From assembly GCF_900119075.1 (NCBI RefSeq), contig NZ_FPIP01000011.1, forward strand, positions 62,001 to 126,000: DNA of 64,000 bases. Direction: 5' to 3'. The translations under genes and the position numbers were made by a program. The DNA comes from Ruminococcus flavefaciens (GTDB taxonomy: Bacteria > Bacillota > Clostridia > Oscillospirales > Ruminococcaceae). Below, one piece after another: positions 25,847 through 34,946 of the stretch (position 1 is its first letter; each line of letters starts with the position of its first letter). The notes under the pieces are model-generated. The model worked only from the letters and a program-made list of their open reading frames with translations. It was not told the DNA's origin and ran no database searches.

Positions 25847-26767
25847 TTATCTTGCACCCATTTCAAGGTGCTTGTAGGTATCGAGCCACACATTCCTGTT
25901 TGGCTCATATTTGCTCTCAGGATCAAAATAGCTTGTGAACTCCGAGAGCTTATTGAGAAAGCTGTCGTTGTACTTCTTCAGCATTGAATCAAGATTGTTT
26001 TTCCATTCATTGAAACGCCTGCTGTCGTATCTCTCTTTCTCATAGAGGTGGAATACTGCGACCTGCGGATTATACACTATATCCACGTTGTTTTTCATCA
26101 TGCGGTAGCCGAACTCCCAGTCATCCACTTCCTCGCCGCGGTAGCTCTCTTCAAAGCCGCCCCAGCGCTTTATGCACTCCATAGGGATAGAGAGATTAGA
26201 GGTCTTGGTGAATATCATCTTATACTTGACCTTATCGAAGTCATAGCTGTATGGCTCAAGCATATCAAGGCGTATATCCTTGATATAGTAATAATTCTTC
26301 TGCTTGTCCAGACCGTATCTCTCGGGCTCTGTGAGCCAGTAGCGGATACCGTTTCCGATAAGCTCCTTGATCTCATAGTAAAACCTGTCATTTTCCTCAA
26401 AGACCTGCTTTGTGAGACCAAACTGCATAACAGGCTTTCCAGCCTGCTTATAGCCGTTGTAATGTCCCGATACGAAGTTCTCAGCGGCTATCTCGTCGCC
26501 GTTAAGGAAGATAACAAGCTCTCCCTCTGCCTTTTCAAGTCCGATATTCCTTGCCTGACCTGCTTTTCCGTCAGGCGCGTTAAGACAGATAGTTCTGACC
26601 TTTGTGCCGTGCTCGCTTATATATTTTTCGAGCTCGTTATTATCACCGCAGTTCACGAATATGAGCTCATATTCGCTTTCGTCAAAATCCTGCTTCTCCA
26701 GTGAATCAAATAATCGGATAGTTCTGTCTGACTGAGCTGAATATGGGATAATAATACTGCATTTCAT
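25847..26767 (-). CDS. Family 2 glycosyltransferase
   Basis: 306 aa, GT-A fold. N-terminus KCSIIIPYSAQSDRTIRLFDSL is the nucleotide-binding strand; FLNGDE near residue 92 stands where the metal-binding DxD is; RGEEVDDWEFGYRM near 225 holds the acidic catalytic ED motif typical of galactosyl/GalNAc-type enzymes. No membrane segment. It probably adds a sugar to a surface polysaccharide or glycoprotein; donor and acceptor cannot be read. Single-gene unit with promoter at 26860-26889. Confidence 0.8.
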   Translation of the reverse strand: MKCSIIIPYSAQSDRTIRLFDSLEKQDFDESEYELIFVNCGDNNELEKYISEHGTKVRTICLNAPDGKAGQARNIGLEKAEGELVIFLNGDEIAAENFVSGHYNGYKQAGKPVMQFGLTKQVFEENDRFYYEIKELIGNGIRYWLTEPERYGLDKQKNYYYIKDIRLDMLEPYSYDFDKVKYKMIFTKTSNLSIPMECIKRWGGFEESYRGEEVDDWEFGYRMMKNNVDIVYNPQVAVFHLYEKERYDSRRFNEWKNNLDSMLKKYNDSFLNKLSEFTSYFDPESKYEPNRNVWLDTYKHLEMGAR

Positions 26768-26859
26768 GTTTTTTCTGAATTCTCCTTTTGGAATTCCCCT
26801 TTATATGCGATGTTCTGCTCCAAAGTGCTTAACGGAGCATTTTTCACTCTTCTGATAGT

Positions 26860-26889
26860 ATTATACATCAACTATAGGTTATATTTCAA
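26860..26889 (-). promoter_or_regulatory. Promoter of the glycosyltransferase gene
   Basis: Minus strand TTGAAA (26889-26884), 18-bp spacer, TATAAT (26865-26860). A hairpin TGCTCC / GGAGCA lies in the 5' leader. Confidence 0.65.
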
Positions 26890-26984
26890 GAAAAAATCGC
26901 ATTTCGTATTATTTTTCTTTGTATTGCATATATCCTTACCTCGTTTCTTACAATCTTTATGTCAATAATACACATATAAGGCGA

Positions 26985-27006
26985 CAAAAAAGGACGCACA
27001 GCGTCC
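26985..27006 (-). terminator. Terminator after the DUF4153-like gene
   Basis: Stem GGACGC / GCGTCC (26992-26997, 27001-27006) with 3-base loop, minus strand followed by TTTTTTG. Confidence 0.82.
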
Positions 27007-27016
27007 CTTTTCGTCA

Positions 27017-28531
27017 TTATTCTGTTTTAATGTCTACTATAAGTGCAGGAATATTGTAACTGCCGAAGTCGTCGCGCTGATAGAGCTTTTTCTTATGGTC
27101 GTTTACCTCATCGGCAGTGACCTCCCCCTCGTCAAGAGCAACAAGGAGTGCGTCGTCTGACATTTCCAGTATTGCGTGTATGTCAAGCTCTTCAAGGTAT
27201 CCCGAGTTGTACATCTCGATGTTGTATCTTGCGATAAGAGCCTCGGGACGCGAGAAGCAGAGGATTGCAAACATAACAGTGAACATTATGGAGAAGTGCT
27301 TTGCGAACTGCATATCGAACTTGAACTGCTTGATTATCACCATTACAAAGGTCAGTGCAAGAAGCACCATAAACCAGCTTGTGTAAAGTCTCAGCTTTGT
27401 GAGTCCGTAGTTATCGATGTACATCACCATTTTGCTCATGGCTGTAGCTATGAGTATTATTGTGAATACGCTGATGATAATGCTGTAGAATTTGAGAGTC
27501 TTTGTCTTTTCCCTGCCTGCTTTCTTGGAGAAAACACTCATGAAGCAGAGCACTCCGAGATTTATTAGAGCTACTGCAAAGAGCTCAAAGAAGCCCTGTC
27601 TTGCATAGTCGGCATAGGTATAGCCGTCAGGAAGATTGCCTGCAAATGCGGAGAGGAAGTAGCTCGCCTGCGAGATAAAGAACAGCACATAGAGTATGCA
27701 TATTGGAGTTACGGCTGTGTATACGATGAGATTGCTTATAAAGCGCATATTGTACATAGACTGCTTGCAGCGGTTCTCGTCAAGAGTAGCAAGTCCGTTG
27801 AGATGAGTATTTGTGTAGAACATACCGAAGAGATACAGCGAGCAGGGTATAGCCAGACAGAGCTGTAAAATAATATTCCAGAGCTCCTCACGGAATATCC
27901 TGTCAAATATATTCGTCAGCATACGGTCCATGCCGTCGTCTGCTGACATGAGCAGAGACGCTACTATAGCTGTCAGCGGTACTGTGATAAGAAGTCCGAT
28001 AACGATGTATTTTGCATTTGAACCAGCCTTTGAGCTTGACAGCGAATCCGAGGTTATAGTCGCCTGCTTCTCAAAATTGGAGAAGGGGTACTCGAATATA
28101 GCCTTGCATATGGCAAAGGGCAGGAAGCGCTCAACGTTCTTGTTGTCAGCGCCTACGGAATATACCAGATACGCGCCCGCTCCGAAAAGGAATATCGCGT
28201 CAAGAGTCTTAATGAAGTTATTGGCGGTTATGGAGAAAACTATGGTAAACAGATAGAGAACTCCCGTCAGCACCTTGTTGAACTTTGAAAATTTGCACTC
28301 TTTTTTTCTCAGGTAGATTATTGCCGCGGTAATAATAGCGATGTAAAGTCCCGTTGTGATAAAGCCCATTGCGTGGAACACAACGTATCTCACAAAGCAG
28401 AAAGCCGCTATAAATACGAATACCGAAAGAACTGTCTCAGCCTTGGAATATACGGGCTTTTCCTTGACCTTCGGCGTTACGGGCTGGGGTACATAGGGAG
28501 TCTGCGCTCCGTTGTAAATGTTGTTGTTCAT
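27017..28531 (-). CDS. Polytopic membrane protein, DUF4153/DUF4173-like
   Basis: 504 aa from ATG 28531 (MNNNIYNGAQ), SD AAGGAGG. A soluble proline-rich N-terminus (about 35 residues) is followed by ten or more membrane helices; the YGLTKLRLYTSWFM segment near 390 is typical of the DUF4153/DUF4173 group. The last 70 residues (LDIHAILEMSDDALLVALDEGEV) are cytoplasmic or external and soluble. Function of the family is unknown. It is the last gene of a run of small membrane proteins (27.0-30.0 kb). Confidence 0.7.
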   Translation of the reverse strand: MNNNIYNGAQTPYVPQPVTPKVKEKPVYSKAETVLSVFVFIAAFCFVRYVVFHAMGFITTGLYIAIITAAIIYLRKKECKFSKFNKVLTGVLYLFTIVFSITANNFIKTLDAIFLFGAGAYLVYSVGADNKNVERFLPFAICKAIFEYPFSNFEKQATITSDSLSSSKAGSNAKYIVIGLLITVPLTAIVASLLMSADDGMDRMLTNIFDRIFREELWNIILQLCLAIPCSLYLFGMFYTNTHLNGLATLDENRCKQSMYNMRFISNLIVYTAVTPICILYVLFFISQASYFLSAFAGNLPDGYTYADYARQGFFELFAVALINLGVLCFMSVFSKKAGREKTKTLKFYSIIISVFTIILIATAMSKMVMYIDNYGLTKLRLYTSWFMVLLALTFVMVIIKQFKFDMQFAKHFSIMFTVMFAILCFSRPEALIARYNIEMYNSGYLEELDIHAILEMSDDALLVALDEGEVTADEVNDHKKKLYQRDDFGSYNIPALIVDIKTE

Positions 28532-28920
28532 AATGTTTCCTCCTTGTTTTGTTCCATATAGGAACATTCTTTTTTATCACTGCTTCTGCCGCGAAAATAA
28601 ACTATTGCTGCCATTATAAGCAAAAAAACATCATATACTACAATAAGTGTAAGCGCTCCTGTGACTTCAAAGCCGTCGCTTTTGGCAGGATCTATATCCG
28701 AACTGAGCCATAATGTCACTATTATCGCCTGCAATACCGCCGCTATGGAATAGGGTATGTACGGCTTGACATTTTTGCTGATAGTTTCAGCAACTGACGC
28801 AGACAGATAACATACTGCTGTCATTGCTGCAAATGGTGCAAAAACAAAGGTGATTGGAATTGCAAACATAACTATGCTTGCTCCTGTCCAGATAAGCGTT
28901 CTTTTCCAGCTTATCTTCAT
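28528..28920 (-). CDS. Small membrane protein, about four helices
   Basis: 130 aa from ATG 28920, whose first bases overlap the stop of the previous gene (ATGA). Four hydrophobic helices and a charged tail (RGRSSDKKECSYMEQNKEE). Unrecognised. Its end overlaps the start of the DUF4153-like gene by 4 bases, so the three genes 29216-27017 are translationally coupled. Confidence 0.65.
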   Translation of the reverse strand: MKISWKRTLIWTGASIVMFAIPITFVFAPFAAMTAVCYLSASVAETISKNVKPYIPYSIAAVLQAIIVTLWLSSDIDPAKSDGFEVTGALTLIVVYDVFLLIMAAIVYFRGRSSDKKECSYMEQNKEETL

Positions 28921-29216
28921 AACGTACCTGCTATGAGAAAATAGTCGATACCGTACATCATAAGCAGCGCCTGCACTATCCTGTATACTGCCATTATCCT
29001 GTCTACGGACTTTGGATTGGTCTCGTCCTTGTAGTACAGCCGCCTGAAGCCTATGGGTATCAGGGCTGTGACAAATGCGACGACTCCCGCGATATTGAGC
29101 CATTCACTGCCCCCTGCACACAGCACAGTGCATATGAGGAAATTGAACACGCACAGGGCAATATCTATGCCATATGTGTATTTGAGTTCACGCTTAACAG
29201 TCATTGCCTTTTTCAT
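28917..29216 (-). CDS. Small membrane protein, three helices
   Basis: 99 aa from ATG 29216 (MKKAMTVKRELKY), SD AAAGGTGG. Three hydrophobic helices (about 15-32, 38-56, 74-95). Unrecognised. It is coupled to the next gene and probably forms a membrane complex with it. Confidence 0.65.
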   Translation of the reverse strand: MKKAMTVKRELKYTYGIDIALCVFNFLICTVLCAGGSEWLNIAGVVAFVTALIPIGFRRLYYKDETNPKSVDRIMAVYRIVQALLMMYGIDYFLIAGTL

Positions 29217-29324
29217 AACAGCACCACCTTTACTTATTATAAATATATGCATAATAGGTTATGAGCTTGCCACGGTACGGCAGAAGCTCCTTCTGCTCCC
29301 CCATATCCGTTATTATCGGCTTGC

Positions 29325-29531
29325 TTACTCACGTTTGAATTCCAGTATATCTCCCGGCTGGCAGTCAAGCTCGTCGCATATCCTCTCCAGAGTCGAGAAG
29401 CGAACCGCCTTTGCCTTGCCCGTTTTCAGTATGGAAAGATTGGCGGTAGTGATACCCACCTTTTCTGCAAGGTCCTGAGAGGATATCTTTCGCTTTGCCA
29501 TCATTACATCAAGATTTACTACGATCGGCAT
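29325..29531 (-). CDS. XRE-family small regulator, YozG-like
   Basis: 68 aa from ATG 29531 (SD GGGGGTG). One helix-turn-helix (KISSQDLAEKVGITTANLSILKTGKAKAVRFSTLERICDELDCQPGDILEF) fills the protein. Short XRE proteins of this type are commonly paired with DUF2975 membrane proteins, as here (gene 14 bp upstream), and likely control the local operon. Confidence 0.85.
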   Translation of the reverse strand: MPIVVNLDVMMAKRKISSQDLAEKVGITTANLSILKTGKAKAVRFSTLERICDELDCQPGDILEFKRE

Positions 29532-29545
29532 GAAAAACACCCCCA

Positions 29546-30013
29546 TTATATCGTAAAGTCGTTTTCCGACTTTATTTCTACTGCTTTTTCAAATACATTT
29601 TTGAGAACTCTCATTATCAGTCCGAACATTACTGCGCACATACCGAAGAATGCAAATATAGTGCTCCACAGACCGAATGCCATGAGAATTACTCCCACGC
29701 CCATGCATATCCATGATATCCACCTGAGACAAGCGGTGTTCTGCGGTATGAACACCTCGTCCCTGCTGATATTTCTCAGAAGCACATGGAGCTTCCACAG
29801 TGCTAAAAGTGCCAGTCCATCGCAGAGATAAAGCGTTACACACATGGGAACGAACATGGTATCACGGGAGAAAATGCTCTCGGCTTCGGAAGCCATTTCG
29901 TATACATACCAGTCAGACATAGTCGGGATAAAGAATGCTATGAAAACAGCTGCAAAGGCTGCCGTAACAGTCAGTATCCGCGATAAAAACAGTGATTTAT
30001 CCTTGTTCCACAT
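29546..30013 (-). CDS. DUF2975-like membrane protein
   Basis: 155 aa from ATG 30013 (MWNKDKSLFLSRILT), SD AAAGGAG. Four membrane helices (about 10-32, 52-75, 95-117, 120-143). The family has no known activity, but is nearly always beside an XRE regulator; the pair may be a membrane-regulated switch. Consensus promoter at 30075-30103. Confidence 0.78.
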   Translation of the reverse strand: MWNKDKSLFLSRILTVTAAFAAVFIAFFIPTMSDWYVYEMASEAESIFSRDTMFVPMCVTLYLCDGLALLALWKLHVLLRNISRDEVFIPQNTACLRWISWICMGVGVILMAFGLWSTIFAFFGMCAVMFGLIMRVLKNVFEKAVEIKSENDFTI

Positions 30014-30074
30014 AAGCACGAGCTCCTTTTTATAATAATTGCAATTTCCGAAACTTTTTTCTTACTGTAATCAT

Positions 30075-30103
30075 AGTATATCACATAAAATATCATTTGT
30101 CAA
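30075..30103 (-). promoter_or_regulatory. Promoter of the DUF2975/XRE operon
   Basis: Minus strand TTGACA (30103-30098), 17-bp spacer, TATACT (30080-30075). Confidence 0.82.
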
Positions 30104-30153
30104 TAGAAAATTATCGTTTTTCAATAATTTTTTTCTGTTTCTCATGGAGGCAC

Positions 30154-30454
30154 AAAAAAGCTCCCGATTAACCGTGATACTCATATAAAAGTTTTATAAT
30201 TATTATTGAGAGAACCCCTTTTGAAAAAGGGGCTTCTCTCAAACTCTCTCCCTAAAACTTTCGTTTTGTTTTTTCTCAGATAGGGCGCTTCATAAATAAA
30301 AAAATCCTGCAAAATGCAGGAGCGCCCTATCTGAGAAAAAACCAGATAAAAGTCTTTGGAAAGGGGTATGGGGAAGAACCTTTCTTCAGAAAGGTTTCCC
30401 CCATAATTAACTATAAGCTTCTATATAAGTATTGCGATTAATCGGGAGCTTTTT
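30154..30454 (+). repeat. Multi-hairpin dispersed element, copy 1
   Basis: About 300 bp bounded by imperfect inverted ends beginning AAAAAGCTCCCGATTAA. Internal hairpins: 30208-30240 (GAGAGAA/TTCTCTC around CCCC/GGGG), a 19-bp perfect stem 30271-30289 with 30321-30339 enclosing a small CCTGC/GCAGG hairpin, and AACCTTTC/GAAAGGTT at 30377-30396. Shared single-stranded blocks CTAAAACTTTCGTTTT and ACCAGATAAAAGTCTTTGG match the copy at 46371-46662. It encodes no protein and looks like a non-autonomous (MITE-like) or structured-RNA element. Confidence 0.85.
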
Positions 30455-30475
30455 ACGGGACGCCGTCCCCTGTAT

Positions 30476-31666
30476 TTATACAGTATATCTGTGTATCAGG
30501 GCTTCTCGTCCTGACATGGGATCCTTGTTCTTGACGCCGCAGACTATAGCTTCAATAAGCTCGGGCTGCGTCTGTGTAAGAGTCCTGCGGTCAAAAAGTC
30601 CGAAGCCGTGCTTGCCGTTGTAGCCGTTGTCCCAGTATACGGGAGTTATGCCGTTCTGCGCCGCTGTACCTGCAACAAAACCGTCGTAGTATGCGCGGTT
30701 CTCGGCTATCCTGTCGGGAAGCTCCTCGTGTGTTCTGTCTATGCAGCCGAACTCGCCCATAACAACGGGGATTCCCTTGTCTATGTACTTTCTCTTGAGA
30801 AGCGAGAACTGAGCCCTGATGTGATCCTCGTCGCCCCAGTCAGCCATATTGCATGGATCGGCGTGACTGAGCTTTATTATCTCCTGTCCCTTTTCGCCCC
30901 AGAGGTATACCTTTTTCTTGTCGTCGCCGCAGTAGTCCCACGGATCATAGCAGTGAACGGACAGAATGAGCCTGTTCTCATCGGCAGTATTGCTGCTGTC
31001 GTCTGGAAGTCGGAAACCGTAGCCGCCGCAGGTATAGCTTATATCGGTGTTCCAGCCTGCAACCAGCAGCCAGCGGTGAGTATTATTGCCACCTGTGCTG
31101 CGGACAGTATTCACGAATATCTGAGCATAGTCGTTGATATTCTCATAGTATTCGGGTACGGGCTCGTGGTATATGCCGTCAAAGACCTCGTTCATGTTCT
31201 CGAAGATGAGGTGCTCGTCGTAATCAGCGAAGCGCTGGGCTATCTGCCGCCACACTGCCGCATACTTTTCTTTGATAAATTTTTGATTTTCACCGTCGCA
31301 AAGAAGCCAGCTGCCATTGATAGTATGGTAGCCGTCGCCGTGGATATTGATAATAACAAAAAGTCCCCTGTTGTAGCAGTAATCCACTACCTCGACAATG
31401 CGCTCCAGCCATTCTGTGTCTATTTTGAAGCCGTTGCTGTCGTCAATTTTGTTAAGGTAAGAAATAGGTATGCGCACTGTGCCGAAACCTGCGTCCGCAA
31501 CAGCGTTTACCATTTCCTGTGAAGCTTTCGGGTTGCCCCAGACTGTCTCGTTAGGCTCTCCGTCGAAGTTGGCTTCGAGAGTGTTTCCGTAATTCCAGCC
31601 TGCTCCCATTTTTTCAGCAATATCCGCAGCTGAGACCTTGTAATCCCCATGATATATCTTTCTCAT
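30476..31666 (-). CDS. Glycoside hydrolase family 5 (endoglucanase type)
   Basis: 396 aa. GWNYGNTLEA at 23-32 and RIPISY at 65-70 are GH5 landmarks; acid/base Glu160 in ENMNEVFDG, nucleophile Glu305 in VMGEFGCID. No signal peptide, dockerin or carbohydrate-binding module, so it is predicted to act inside the cell on imported cello- or gluco-oligosaccharides, unlike the cellulosomal GH5 enzymes of rumen bacteria. Single gene; 3' flank is the dispersed element. Confidence 0.9.
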   Translation of the reverse strand: MRKIYHGDYKVSAADIAEKMGAGWNYGNTLEANFDGEPNETVWGNPKASQEMVNAVADAGFGTVRIPISYLNKIDDSNGFKIDTEWLERIVEVVDYCYNRGLFVIINIHGDGYHTINGSWLLCDGENQKFIKEKYAAVWRQIAQRFADYDEHLIFENMNEVFDGIYHEPVPEYYENINDYAQIFVNTVRSTGGNNTHRWLLVAGWNTDISYTCGGYGFRLPDDSSNTADENRLILSVHCYDPWDYCGDDKKKVYLWGEKGQEIIKLSHADPCNMADWGDEDHIRAQFSLLKRKYIDKGIPVVMGEFGCIDRTHEELPDRIAENRAYYDGFVAGTAAQNGITPVYWDNGYNGKHGFGLFDRRTLTQTQPELIEAIVCGVKNKDPMSGREALIHRYTV

Positions 31667-31804
31667 ATATAGGTCTCCTCTACTATAATGTTATAATGAT
31701 TATAACATAAAAAAACGCCCCATTTCAACTGAAATAGGCACAAATGAGATTATATGCAATAAAAAAGCGGCTTTTTTGACCATGGCAAAATCAACCGTTA
31801 GCTT

Positions 31805-31856
31805 GTAGGGGACGGCGTCCTCGACGTCCCACTGTAGGGGCGGATAATATCCGCCC
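31805..31856 (+). repeat. Two GTAG-headed REP-like palindromes
   Basis: 31805-31830: GTAG then a GGGACG/CGTCCC hairpin. 31834-31856: GTAG then GGGCGGAT/ATCCGCCC. The first is preceded by CCGTTAGCTT, a flank also found at 35.5 and 62.3 kb. Confidence 0.75.
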
Positions 31857-31903
31857 GTTAAGGGAACGCCTTCTCTTGCAAGGCGACACTAATCGTGTCC
31901 GGC

Positions 31904-32110
31904 ACCCTCTGTCCTTCGGACATCTCCCTACACTGTAGGGAGTCACCCTCTCAAAAAACAGTCCACCGGACTGTTTTTTGATTCACCCTTTGCGAGGCGC
32001 CTTCGATTCTTGGGCTCTGCCCAAACCCGCCAGAGGCGCTGCCTCTGACCTTACCGGTACGTCCCCTCTGTCCTTCGGACATCTCCCCATCTTATGGGGA
32101 GTCACTTCGC
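31904..32110 (+). repeat. CTCCC-hairpin/TGTCCGAAGGACA repeats
   Basis: Two copies (about 31904-31950 and 32062-32105) of a unit made of a GTCCTTCGGAC hairpin next to a second hairpin. The second stem is CTCCCTACA/TGTAGGGAG in one copy and CTCCCCAT/ATGGGGAG in the other, so the pairing is kept while bases differ. A third copy, inverted, lies at 62271-62313. The gap 31667-32189 holds only these repeats and degraded copies. Confidence 0.75.
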
Positions 32111-32189
32111 CAAAGGAACACAGTCCCTTTGGAATCCCGTTCATATTGTCAGGAAGTAACTACAGCGCTGAAATACTACTTACTATTTA

Positions 32190-32936
32190 CTAATCTATAG
32201 TCAGCATTACAGGGCAATGGTCGCTGCCCATTACGTCTGTCAGTATCTCGGAGTCCTTAACGCGCTCCATAAGGCGCTCCGACACCACGAAATAGTCTAT
32301 ACGCCAGCCTGCGTTCTTCTCGCGAGCCTTGAAGCGGTAAGACCACCACGAATAAGTAACAGTCTCGGGGTAAAGTCTGCGGAAGGTATCCGCAAAGCCT
32401 GCGCCGAGAAGTTCCGTGAACTTGCCGCGCTCCTCGTCGGAGAAGCCTGCGTTGCCGCGGTTGGTCTTGGGATTTTTCAGGTCTATCTCGTTATGAGCTA
32501 CATTGAGGTCGCCGCAGTAGATAACGGGCTTTTTCTTGTCAAGCTCCGAGAGATAAGCCCTCATGTCGTCCTCGAACTCCATGCGGTAGTCGATACGCTT
32601 GAGACCGTCCTGCGCATTGGGAACATAACAGCACACGAAGTAGAAGTCCTCATACTCGCAGGTAATGACGCGCCCCTCGTCGAGGTGAGTTCCGTTGATG
32701 CCGTAGGTCACGTTTATTGGCTCGGTCTTGCTGAAAACAGCCGTTCCCGAGTAGCCCTTCTTTATGGCGCTGTGAAAATATATGTGGTAGCCCTCGGGCT
32801 TGAAGTCCGCCTGATCGGGCTGCATTTTTGTTTCCTGTAAGCAGAATATATCAGCGTCCGCAGCCTTGAAGAAATCCTCAAAGCCCTTTTGCAGACAAGC
32901 ACGAAAGCCGTTGACGTTCCATGATATGAGCTTCAT
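32190..32936 (-). CDS. xth: Exodeoxyribonuclease III
   Basis: 248 aa from ATG 32936 (MKLISWNVNGFRA), SD CGGAGG. Catalytic Glu in FCLQETKMQ (about 35), DLNVAHNEIDL metal/active segment, final SDHCPVML with the catalytic His. It cuts abasic sites and trims 3' ends in base-excision repair. A longer upstream frame has no relation to the family. A hairpin with T-tract lies in its 5' leader. Confidence 0.93.
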   Translation of the reverse strand: MKLISWNVNGFRACLQKGFEDFFKAADADIFCLQETKMQPDQADFKPEGYHIYFHSAIKKGYSGTAVFSKTEPINVTYGINGTHLDEGRVITCEYEDFYFVCCYVPNAQDGLKRIDYRMEFEDDMRAYLSELDKKKPVIYCGDLNVAHNEIDLKNPKTNRGNAGFSDEERGKFTELLGAGFADTFRRLYPETVTYSWWSYRFKAREKNAGWRIDYFVVSERLMERVKDSEILTDVMGSDHCPVMLTID

Positions 32937-32949
32937 TGTTATACCTCCG

Positions 32950-32984
32950 AAAAAATTTCTCCGCAGCCATACCGACTGCGGAGA
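32950..32984 (-). terminator. Terminator-like hairpin in the 5' leader of exonuclease III
   Basis: Minus strand stem TCTCCGCAG / CTGCGGAGA (32984-32976, 32966-32958) followed by AATTTTTTC, between the promoter and the SD. It can act as an attenuator. Confidence 0.65.
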
Positions 32985-32993
32985 CTTTCTTAT

Positions 32994-33022
32994 ATTATAG
33001 CATACAATGTAAAAAATAGCAA
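32994..33022 (-). promoter_or_regulatory. Promoter of exonuclease III
   Basis: Minus strand TTGCTA (33022-33017), 17-bp spacer, TATAAT (32999-32994). Confidence 0.7.
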
Positions 33023-33068
33023 TATCGGAGTTGAGTAAGTAGTGAGTAGAAAGTAGAAAGTAGAATTT

Positions 33069-33090
33069 GTAGGGGCGGATATTATCCGCC
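33069..33090 (+). repeat. GTAG-headed REP-like palindrome
   Basis: GTAG followed by GGGCGGATAT / TATCCGCC. Nearly identical to the copy at 31834. Confidence 0.75.
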
Positions 33091-33137
33091 AGAAACTTAA
33101 TATGCATTATGAAACAAACTGTAACGGCTCGCGCTTA

Positions 33138-34946
33138 TCAGTCAGCAAAAATATCAATAATATCCTGATATATTTTACCGCCGTCATCAAAACGGTGCAT
33201 TGTCAGTTTTTCCTTGCCGTTATCATTTTCCGTCCATGTAAATGTACCTGTATCGTATATCACTAATTTATAATCATATCTTTCAGTTGCTCCAACGTAA
33301 GAATAGTCTTTCTTTTCTTCACCTATCTTTCTGAAAAAGACGGTTATTTTTTTATCACTTGAAGTATAGCTGCTTGGTCCTATTTCTGATGTCATATCAT
33401 ATTTATCAAGATATTCAAACAATATATCTTTATCAATATCTTTCTTTTTGATATCATCGTCAAGGTCAACGCTGTAATTTTCCTTATTAGCTGTAAGCTT
33501 ACTGTATATGGAATCATTTTCGTTTGCATTTTCATTTGTATTTTTCGTGATATACTTGTCGCATATCTCGCAGAGCTTCTCGATATCGCTCTCATTTTTC
33601 AGCTTATATGCACACTGATGTGTACCGCCGCTCTGAGGGTAGAGATAACCGTTTCGGCTTATTAATGCGCCTGCAACATAGAAATCCATATATATCTGAC
33701 GATTTGAGGTCTCGCAGGTCACCCATTCGAGCTCCGAAATCTCATCTTTAAAACTTTCAAAATTTTCTAAAGTACATTCTGTTTCTTCTGTGAACTGTCC
33801 GTCGTCTACGCGGAATCTTGCTCTTCCGCCATTATAACCTTCATGAAATGCATTCAGTATATCTTCCTTTGAAGCGTCTGTGCCGAACTCGTTCAGTTTA
33901 AGGTGCGAAGCGAGAACATTTTTGAAGCTTTCAAGAGATGTGTCTTCTTTCAGTCTGAAAATTTTTCCCGTGTCAAACTCCATATAGCCGTCCTCAGTTA
34001 TAATGAATCCTACATCATAGCGATTAACATCATTATGAGATATATTAACTCTTTCCCATGAATACTGGCGGAGCTCGTTTGCAAAGCCTTCTCTGTCTAC
34101 TATTTTATAATTAATGCCATCGGTTTCACCTGCGGGATAGTAGTATGCCTTGTCGTATGTGCTGTTCTTAAAGCCGTTGTTTATCTCATTTTCAAGCTCC
34201 TTATTCGTAACTGTGTGGAGCCTTTCAAGAGTATTCTCGTCTGCATACATTTCAAGAATATCATTGAACACCTTTTCTCCGTCGGTAAAACAATGATATG
34301 TGGTTCTGTTGTATTCATTATCTGTCATTGTATAACAGCCATTATTATAAAGCGTAAAATTATAGCTTGCTTCATCGTAAAGGCTTATCTTATTAATTGT
34401 CTCGTCGGCAGCTGCCTGCGCAATTTTAGCGGCAAATTCTTCTTCATTCTCTTTTCCGTAGAAATCTATGGTTATACTTCTTCCGCTCTCATAGAAATCT
34501 TCTTTCTCTATCTCGTTTTCCGTATTAAATTGATCCATGTATTTTATAAAAGGCTCAATATCAAGTCTTGTACCGCGATATATTACTTCTGAATCGTTAT
34601 TTATTACCATGTCACCATAAAATAGCTCCTTATTTGCTTTCAGCCTGCTGTATATGGAATCTTTCTCTTCTGTATTTATATTTGTACTTTCTTCTGTTTT
34701 GTTGTTGATACGCGCAAGGTAATATGCTCCGCCGCCAACAGCTCCGCAGACAAGGACGAATGCCGCTGCAAGGGCTGCTGCTCTGCCGAAACGGTGCTTT
34801 GCCGTGATAACGTCAGTACCGCTTACGCTGTCCGCATATTCTGTCATCTCAGCGGGAGCTGATGTGAGCTTCTGCTGCATACGGCTGCGGAAATCATCTG
34901 TACACTTTATCTTTTTAAGAAGGTCGTTATAATCATTAGTTCTCAT
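33138..34946 (-). CDS. Membrane anti-sigma-type protein with duplicated outer domain
   Basis: 602 aa from ATG 34946, 8 bases after SD AAGGAGG; its start overlaps the sigma-factor gene by 11 bases. A cytoplasmic N-terminus (about 55 residues) and one membrane helix (AAALAAAFVLVCGAVGGGAYYLA) precede a large outer part. Two regions beginning DSIYSRLKANKE and DSIYSKLTANKE share a pattern ending FTDGEKVFNDILEMYAD or FDDGGKIYQDIIDIFAD, so the outer domain is duplicated around a different middle segment. It probably holds the ECF sigma factor at the membrane until an outside signal is sensed. Confidence 0.75.
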   Translation of the reverse strand: MRTNDYNDLLKKIKCTDDFRSRMQQKLTSAPAEMTEYADSVSGTDVITAKHRFGRAAALAAAFVLVCGAVGGGAYYLARINNKTEESTNINTEEKDSIYSRLKANKELFYGDMVINNDSEVIYRGTRLDIEPFIKYMDQFNTENEIEKEDFYESGRSITIDFYGKENEEEFAAKIAQAAADETINKISLYDEASYNFTLYNNGCYTMTDNEYNRTTYHCFTDGEKVFNDILEMYADENTLERLHTVTNKELENEINNGFKNSTYDKAYYYPAGETDGINYKIVDREGFANELRQYSWERVNISHNDVNRYDVGFIITEDGYMEFDTGKIFRLKEDTSLESFKNVLASHLKLNEFGTDASKEDILNAFHEGYNGGRARFRVDDGQFTEETECTLENFESFKDEISELEWVTCETSNRQIYMDFYVAGALISRNGYLYPQSGGTHQCAYKLKNESDIEKLCEICDKYITKNTNENANENDSIYSKLTANKENYSVDLDDDIKKKDIDKDILFEYLDKYDMTSEIGPSSYTSSDKKITVFFRKIGEEKKDYSYVGATERYDYKLVIYDTGTFTWTENDNGKEKLTMHRFDDGGKIYQDIIDIFAD

